Origin: an uncultured Porphyromonadaceae bacterium
Lineage (GTDB): Bacteria; Bacteroidota; Bacteroidia; Bacteroidales; Muribaculaceae
Assembly (NCBI GenBank): GCA_947175605.1
Contig: CAMWNH010000001.1
Span: 62,001-126,000 of the forward strand
Length of the DNA: 64,000 nt
Direction: 5' to 3'
Shown here: positions 58,464 through 64,000 of the stretch, piece after piece
How positions within the stretch are numbered: position 1 is the first letter of the stretch
How the letters are laid out: the number at the start of each line of letters is the position of its first letter
Program-made: the position numbers and the translations under genes
The notes under the pieces: generated by a model
What the model was told of the DNA's origin: nothing
What the model saw: only the letters and a program-made list of their open reading frames with translations
The model's database searches: none

Positions 58464-59912
58464 ATGAAACGATTTCTATCCATTGCCTTCGCGTCGGCTG
58501 CCCTTTGTGCAGGCGCCCAGGAGGCTCCCATGTTGAAGATATATTCCGGAGCGCCGGACACGATCCGCTCGGCGGAAACGACTTTGGTGTGCGTCACCCA
58601 GCCGGGTGCGCGTGCGAGCATTGCCGACGAGGCCGTGCATGTTTACCGCACAGGGTCGTTCGGCAGCAAAGTGGCGCTCCGGCCGGGGCTGAACCGCGTG
58701 AGCGTGGATGTCGAGAAGGACGGCAAGAGCACCAAGCGGGTGCTCGAGATATACCGCGATACGGTGGCAGCACCGAAGCGTGTGGCTAAAGAGACGCCGG
58801 AGACGAGATTCGTGGAGGGGCGCTGGGTGGAGACCCTTCCCGGGGCTTACCTGCAATACGGCAACGGCGATGACCGGCTCGGAGGCTCGAAGATGGGCTT
58901 TATTGACGAGGGGATAGTGCTCAAGGCCGTGGGCGAGAAGGGGAGTCTGTATTGCGTTCAGCTCGGCGATAACCGCCGTGCGTATCTGCCCAAGGAGTAT
59001 GCCTCCGACGCCGTGGCGCCTGCCGTGGCCGGGGCTGTGAATACGGGCAGCTGGAGTGTGGCTGATGCGGGCGATGTGGATCGCGTGACTATTTCGCTGC
59101 CTCGCCGTCTGGCATACAGCTACGCCACGGAGCTCGACCCTTCGACCATTACGGTGGATGTGTATGGCGCTACGGACAATAGCAACTGGATAACGCAGCG
59201 AACGGCAACGTTGGGCATAATCGATTATGTGGATTTCCGTCAGGTGGATTCGGATGTCTACCGCGTGATTCTGCGTCTGAAGCCAGGTGTGCAGTGGGGT
59301 TTCCATGTGGGCTATCAGGGCACGAGTCTGACGATTGACGTACGCCACCGTCCGGTCTCGCTCGCTCTGAAAAATCTCACCATTGGTCTGGATGCAGGTC
59401 ATGGCGGTCCGTACCCCGGGGCCTACTCGCCCTCGGGCCTGAAGGAGAAGGAAGTGAATCTCGATATCGTTCAGCACATCAGAGAGATTCTCGAGGCCAA
59501 GGGCGCGAAGGTGGTGATGACGCGCACGGGAGATACCGGTCCGTCGATGGCCGAGCGCAAGCGCATCTGGCGTGAGGCGAAGGTGGATATGGCCGTGTCC
59601 GTGCATAATAACTCGGGCGGCGGTGCGCTCTCATCGCCCGGAACAGCCGTGCTCTACAAGCATCTCTTCTGTCGTCCTATGGCGCAGGCTGTCACGGCGC
59701 GCTTGCTTGAGACGGGGCTGCCGCTGTTCGGTATCGTGCAGAATTTCAACTTCTCGCTGAACGGGCCGACGGAGTTTCCGGAGGTGCTTGTCGAGGGTAT
59801 GTTTATGAGCTCGCTCGTGGAAGAGGAGAAGCTCGCTGATCCCGCGTTCCGGCGTCTGGTGGCGCAGAAGATCGTTGCCGGAATTGAAGATTATCTGAAG
59901 TCTGCCCGCTGA
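58464..59912 (+). CDS. N-acetylmuramoyl-L-alanine amidase (Amidase_3)
   Basis: IGLDAGHGGPYPGAYSPSGLKEKEVNLDIVQHIREILEAKGAKVVMTRTGD, SVHNNSGG; ATG at 58464 gives signal peptide. Confidence 0.92.
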   Translation: MKRFLSIAFASAALCAGAQEAPMLKIYSGAPDTIRSAETTLVCVTQPGARASIADEAVHVYRTGSFGSKVALRPGLNRVSVDVEKDGKSTKRVLEIYRDTVAAPKRVAKETPETRFVEGRWVETLPGAYLQYGNGDDRLGGSKMGFIDEGIVLKAVGEKGSLYCVQLGDNRRAYLPKEYASDAVAPAVAGAVNTGSWSVADAGDVDRVTISLPRRLAYSYATELDPSTITVDVYGATDNSNWITQRTATLGIIDYVDFRQVDSDVYRVILRLKPGVQWGFHVGYQGTSLTIDVRHRPVSLALKNLTIGLDAGHGGPYPGAYSPSGLKEKEVNLDIVQHIREILEAKGAKVVMTRTGDTGPSMAERKRIWREAKVDMAVSVHNNSGGGALSSPGTAVLYKHLFCRPMAQAVTARLLETGLPLFGIVQNFNFSLNGPTEFPEVLVEGMFMSSLVEEEKLADPAFRRLVAQKIVAGIEDYLKSAR

Positions 59913-59923
59913 AAGAAGGACTT

Positions 59924-61264
59924 ATGAGAAAGATATTTGCAGTAGTATTAGCATGCTTCGCGGCCATTGCTGCTTTCGGGTCCGGTGGTATCCGCGGCGT
60001 ATGGAAGGGCACGCTCATGGGGCGAATTCCGGTAGTGTTCAATGTCGTCAACGATAGCACGGCCACGATGTCCTCGCCTGCGCAGGGAGTGTCGGAGATT
60101 CCATGCGATTATGCACGGGTGAATGCTGCGGGCGACAGTCTTGAGGTGTATATAAAACGTCTGCAGTTGAGTTTCCGAGGGGCCTATAAGCCGGCGAAGG
60201 ATGAGATTGGCGGGGTGTTCATGCAGGGTGTGATGATGCCTCTGACGCTGGTGCGCGGCAAGGAATCGGATATGTATCCGGAGCGTCCGCAGACGCCGGT
60301 CGGGCCCTTCGATTATCGCGAGGAGGAGGTAAGCTTCCGGAACGGCGATGTTACGCTGTGCGGAACACTGACTATGCCGTCGCAGCCGGTGAGCGGCGGT
60401 TTTCCCGCTGTAGTTTTGGCCTCGGGAAGCGGCGCACAGAATCGCGATGAGGAGCTTTTCGGGCACAAGCCTTTTGCTGTGCTGGCTGATAAGCTTACGC
60501 GTTCGGGCGTGGCTGTGCTGCGTTTCGACGACCGCGGTGCGGGCGAAAGCGATGCGCTGAGAGGCGATGAAACGACGATGGATTTTGCCGGCGACGTCAT
60601 GGCCGGTCTGCGCTATCTGCGCGAGCGCCCGGAGGTGGACGATGCGCGTGTGGGTATCCTCGGCCATAGCGAGGGAGGCACGGAAGCGCTGATCAACGCC
60701 GGGCTGTACCCTCGTGAGGTGAATTTCGTGGTCAGCCTTGCAGGTATGGCCGTGAAGGGCGAGGAGCTGATGGTGAAGCAGAATGAGGATATTTGCGAGG
60801 TGTCGGGGACGCCGCTGAAGGATGGAGAAGTGGACATTCTGCGCAGGATGTTCCGCGTGATTGCCGAGAGCAGCGATTCGCTGGAGCTGGCAAATACGCT
60901 AAGGCCGCTTGTGGCCGAACTGCATCCGGCATATACGCCCGAGCAGGTGGAGGCTGACTTGCGAGTGCCCACGATGCCTTGGTATGTCGCTTTCGTGAAG
61001 CTCGATCCGGGGCCTTATCTTTCCAGGATTGAGTGTCCTGTTCTGGCGCTGAACGGCACATGGGATGCGCAGGTGAACTGCGAAATGAATCTCGGTGCAA
61101 TCGAGGCCGCGGTGCCCACGGCGGAAGTGGTGCGGATGGAGAATCTGAACCACATGTTCCAGCGTCCTTCCTCGAGCTCCGAATCGATGAAATACGGCAC
61201 CATCACCCAGACCATCTCCCCCGAAGTCCTCGACCTCATCGCCCGCTGGATCGTGGAGCGATAA
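59924..61264 (+). CDS. secreted alpha/beta hydrolase
   Basis: Signal peptide; LRFDDRGAGESDALRGDETT, VGILGHSEGGTEALINA; C-term His NLNHMF. Confidence 0.9.
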   Translation: MRKIFAVVLACFAAIAAFGSGGIRGVWKGTLMGRIPVVFNVVNDSTATMSSPAQGVSEIPCDYARVNAAGDSLEVYIKRLQLSFRGAYKPAKDEIGGVFMQGVMMPLTLVRGKESDMYPERPQTPVGPFDYREEEVSFRNGDVTLCGTLTMPSQPVSGGFPAVVLASGSGAQNRDEELFGHKPFAVLADKLTRSGVAVLRFDDRGAGESDALRGDETTMDFAGDVMAGLRYLRERPEVDDARVGILGHSEGGTEALINAGLYPREVNFVVSLAGMAVKGEELMVKQNEDICEVSGTPLKDGEVDILRRMFRVIAESSDSLELANTLRPLVAELHPAYTPEQVEADLRVPTMPWYVAFVKLDPGPYLSRIECPVLALNGTWDAQVNCEMNLGAIEAAVPTAEVVRMENLNHMFQRPSSSSESMKYGTITQTISPEVLDLIARWIVER

Positions 61265-61280
61265 GGCGGAGCAAAAAAAT

Positions 61281-61321
61281 CACCGGCCGACGAGACGTTG
61301 AAACGTGCTCGGCGGCCGGTG
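61281..61321. terminator. bidirectional terminator between convergent hydrolase genes
   Basis: CACCGGCCG...CGGCCGGTG with inner ACGTTGAAACGT hairpin, A-tract and T-rich flanks. Confidence 0.75.
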
Positions 61322-61325
61322 TCGT

Positions 61326-62180
61326 TTATTCGGAGAGGGTGGATTTGAGCCATTCGGCTACGAGGGTGGGGGTGGATTGTGTGGTTTCGGTGAACATGTG
61401 GTTGTCGGTGGGGATGAGCTGTAGCCGGCTGTTTTTGAGTTTCTCGTGATAGCGCTCGGCGTAAGTGTAGGGCACGACACGGTCTTGCATGCCGTGCACG
61501 ATAAGGGCCGGTCCGTCGTATTGTGCTGCGGTTTCGTAGATGGGAAGCTTGATGGCGCTTTCTATGTAGTTCTTGCCTAACTGCAGGGCCCGACTGCCGG
61601 GAAAGTGGGGGAGCTCGACGTATTCGTCCTGGAAATTCCACGGGTCGTAGAATGCACCCATGGTGTTTCCGCGCAGGGCGTCGTCGCGCAATACTGCGGC
61701 CGGGGCGAGGAGTACTTCGGCTTTAATGGTCGGATATCCTAATTCGCCGGCGGTCATGCTGACAACGACACCTCCCTGTGAATGTCCGACGAGTGCGATG
61801 TCTTTTACCCAGGGCTGCTGTTGTGCCCATGCGATTACGCTTTTGAGGTCGGCAATTTCGTTGAGAACGGTCATGTTCTTGAATTCGCCTTCGCTTCGGC
61901 CGTGGGCATTGAAGTCGAACCTCAGTGTGGCCATGCCTTGACGGACGATGCTTTGGGATATGGAGGAGGGGAAGGCGCCGAGGCCGCTGTCGTTGAAGCC
62001 GTGTGCGATTATGACGAGGGGAAGGGGTTGTGGGGATTCCGAGGGTCTGTCGATCACGGCAAAGAGTTTGCCGACGGATCCTTGCAGGCAGAGGGTATCG
62101 GGCTGCAAGGCGGCCACGGCGGCGTGTGTTGTGAAAATTGATGCGGTAAGCGCGATGATGGCTGAAATCAGTTTTTTCAT
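61326..62180 (-). CDS. secreted alpha/beta hydrolase (dienelactone hydrolase-like)
   Basis: Signal peptide; IIAHGFNDSGLG, IALVGHSQGGVVVSMTAGEL, TDNHMF. Confidence 0.9.
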   Translation of the reverse strand: MKKLISAIIALTASIFTTHAAVAALQPDTLCLQGSVGKLFAVIDRPSESPQPLPLVIIAHGFNDSGLGAFPSSISQSIVRQGMATLRFDFNAHGRSEGEFKNMTVLNEIADLKSVIAWAQQQPWVKDIALVGHSQGGVVVSMTAGELGYPTIKAEVLLAPAAVLRDDALRGNTMGAFYDPWNFQDEYVELPHFPGSRALQLGKNYIESAIKLPIYETAAQYDGPALIVHGMQDRVVPYTYAERYHEKLKNSRLQLIPTDNHMFTETTQSTPTLVAEWLKSTLSE

Positions 62181-62302
62181 GTTGGATTCAGGGTGTATGG
62201 TATGATCATATGTTTTTCATACAACGGCATTCGGAAGAAATTAGTATTCCGGGGTGATGAGAAAAATTTTCTTAATTGTTTGGTTTTTAGAAATTAAATG
62301 CG

Positions 62303-62310
62303 TAACTTTG
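62303..62310 (+). promoter_or_regulatory. promoter for rpsL operon (TTTG-N20-TAACTTTG)
   Basis: TTTG at 62279-62282, 20-bp spacer, TAACTTTG at 62303-62310. Confidence 0.75.
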
Positions 62311-62457
62311 CGGTGAAAAAGTGGGCTCATCGACGGATGGCTATCGCAAGTGTCTGAAAGACAAAGCGATGGGCCGTCGTTTGGTGGGCGCCTGGATTGA
62401 CGAAAAAATAAAAAGAAATACATTTAATCAACTCAAGTCACAAACAAAAGAACTAAG

Positions 62458-62847
62458 ATGCCTACTATTCAGCAATTAGTAAGAAAAGGACGTGTGGCCC
62501 TCGAGGACAAGAGTAAGTCGCCCGCACTTGATTCGTGCCCTCAGCGTCGCGGCGTCTGCGTGCGTGTGTACACGACTACTCCCAAGAAGCCTAACTCGGC
62601 AATGCGTAAGGTTGCGCGTGTGCGTCTGACCAACGGCAAGGAGGTTAACTCCTACATTCCGGGTGAAGGTCACAATCTTCAGGAGCACTCGATCGTGCTG
62701 GTTCGCGGTGGCCGTGTGAAGGATCTTCCCGGTGTACGCTACCACATCGTACGCGGCACGCTTGACACCGCAGGTGTGAAGGACCGCACTCAGCGTCGCT
62801 CGAAGTATGGAGCGAAGCGTCCCAAGGCCGGTGCAGCCAAGAAGTAA
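62458..62847 (+). CDS. rpsL: 30S ribosomal protein S12
   Basis: [88 protein letters not shown]. Confidence 0.99.
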   Translation: MPTIQQLVRKGRVALEDKSKSPALDSCPQRRGVCVRVYTTTPKKPNSAMRKVARVRLTNGKEVNSYIPGEGHNLQEHSIVLVRGGRVKDLPGVRYHIVRGTLDTAGVKDRTQRRSKYGAKRPKAGAAKK

Positions 62848-63060
62848 TCCGGGCCGTGTGCCGGCGTGAACCGGCTAAGGCGCGGGTGAAGACGATCACT
62901 GAACGCACCGCGAGATTTTAAACAAAAAAATTAAAACTCGTTTTTTGATTTCTTGCAGCTAACAGACAACGGTTGAGTAAGCTTAGGGACAGAGGTCCGG
63001 GCTGAAGACGAAAAGAAACAGGCAACCAAGCAATCCGAAAACACATTCCGAAAAGAACAA

Positions 63061-63537
63061 ATGAGAAAGGCCAAGCCTAAGAAGCGTGTGATCCTTCCGG
63101 ATCCTGTCTTCGATGACGTGAGAGTGACCAAATTTGTGAACCACCTCATGTATGACGGTAAGAAAAATACCGCTTTTGCAATTTTCTACGACGCCCTTGA
63201 CACGGTCAAGGCAAAGATGCCTAACGAGGAGCTGACGGCTCTCGATATCTGGAAAAAGGCTCTTGAAAACATCACTCCTACCGTAGAGGTAAAGAGCCGC
63301 CGTGTGGGCGGTGCTACCTTCCAGGTTCCGACCGAAATCCGCGCGGATCGCAAGGAGTCGATATCCATGAAAAATCTGATTCTCTATGCCCGCAAGCGTG
63401 GCGGCAAGACTATGGCTGACAAGCTTGCCGCTGAAATCGTTGACGCTTTCAACAATCAGGGCGGCGCTTACAAGCGCAAGGAGGATATGCACAAGATGGC
63501 CGAGGCAAACCGCGCCTTCGCACACTTCCGCTTCTAA
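63061..63537 (+). CDS. rpsG: 30S ribosomal protein S7
   Basis: [58 protein letters not shown]. Confidence 0.99.
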   Translation: MRKAKPKKRVILPDPVFDDVRVTKFVNHLMYDGKKNTAFAIFYDALDTVKAKMPNEELTALDIWKKALENITPTVEVKSRRVGGATFQVPTEIRADRKESISMKNLILYARKRGGKTMADKLAAEIVDAFNNQGGAYKRKEDMHKMAEANRAFAHFRF

Positions 63538-63579
63538 TATTGATTTTTCAAGGAACATATTTATTTTCCATATACCGTA

Positions 63580-64000
63580 ATGGCAAAAATTGACGAACAT
63601 TTAAAATATACGCGCAACATCGGCATCATGGCTCACATCGATGCCGGCAAGACCACCACGTCGGAGCGCATTCTGTTCTATACCGGTCTGACACACAAGA
63701 TCGGTGAGGTGCATGATGGCGCCGCTACCATGGACTGGATGGAACAGGAGCAGGAGCGCGGCATTACTATTACTTCGGCTGCCACCACCACATTCTGGAA
63801 GTATCTTGACGAGAAGTTCAAGATCAATCTTATCGACACTCCGGGACACGTGGACTTCACGGTGGAGGTGGAGCGTTCGCTCCGCATTCTGGACGGTGCT
63901 GTGGCTACGTTCTGCGCCGTTGGCGGCGTTGAGCCTCAGTCCGAGACCGTATGGCGCCAGGCCGACAAGTACAATGTGCCCCGTATCGGCTATGTGAACA
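63580..64000 (+). CDS. fusA: elongation factor G (3' truncated by window)
   Basis: [36 protein letters not shown]...[11 protein letters not shown]...[25 protein letters not shown]. Confidence 0.98.
   Translation, partial: MAKIDEHLKYTRNIGIMAHIDAGKTTTSERILFYTGLTHKIGEVHDGAATMDWMEQEQERGITITSAATTTFWKYLDEKFKINLIDTPGHVDFTVEVERSLRILDGAVATFCAVGGVEPQSETVWRQADKYNVPRIGYVN

Noticed and set aside
1-64000. CRISPR arrays, IS elements or prophage
   Set aside because: No regularly spaced repeats, transposases or phage structural genes were seen in the ORF track or sequence

Overview
The window is a GC-rich chromosomal segment of a Bacteroidales bacterium, probably Muribaculaceae-like. The assignment rests on TAnnTTTG promoter boxes, T9SS-type C-termini, lipoproteins with Asp-rich export signals and gene content; it is an inference because no database search was possible. 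Most of it is core genome: dtd, dnaX-proB-proA, tRNA-Pro(CGG), nadA, leuS, rdgB/HAM1, a PorZ-like propeller protein, a ComM/YifB ATPase, tRNA-Asp(GTC), a TPP-riboswitch TonB-receptor/PnuT locus, xerD, nadB, frr, pyrH, pldA, pdxB, purD, an RlmL-like methyltransferase, an S8 peptidase, polA, recQ, rpsA, an amidase, and rpsL-rpsG-fusA (fusA truncated by the window end). Accessory or unusual parts are: a TIR-TM-carboxypeptidase-regulatory-like protein; a cluster of surface-lipoprotein paralogs with a beta-barrel and a TolB-like protein; a Cys-rich MarR/FrnE-like/MBL/ZntA-like/Fur/CopA metal-thiol stress block in which CopA is fused to a CopZ-like domain with a possible internal start; a HigBA module; a frameshifted AlbA_2 (Schlafen-like) gene; two structured intergenic regions that look like ncRNAs; and a short dispersed REP-like sequence. 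No CRISPR array, prophage or IS element was seen. No clear-cut new multi-gene system was found. The best leads are the CopA-CopZ dual-product ORF, the TIR membrane protein, the candidate ncRNAs, and the genes whose promoter boxes abut the start codon.
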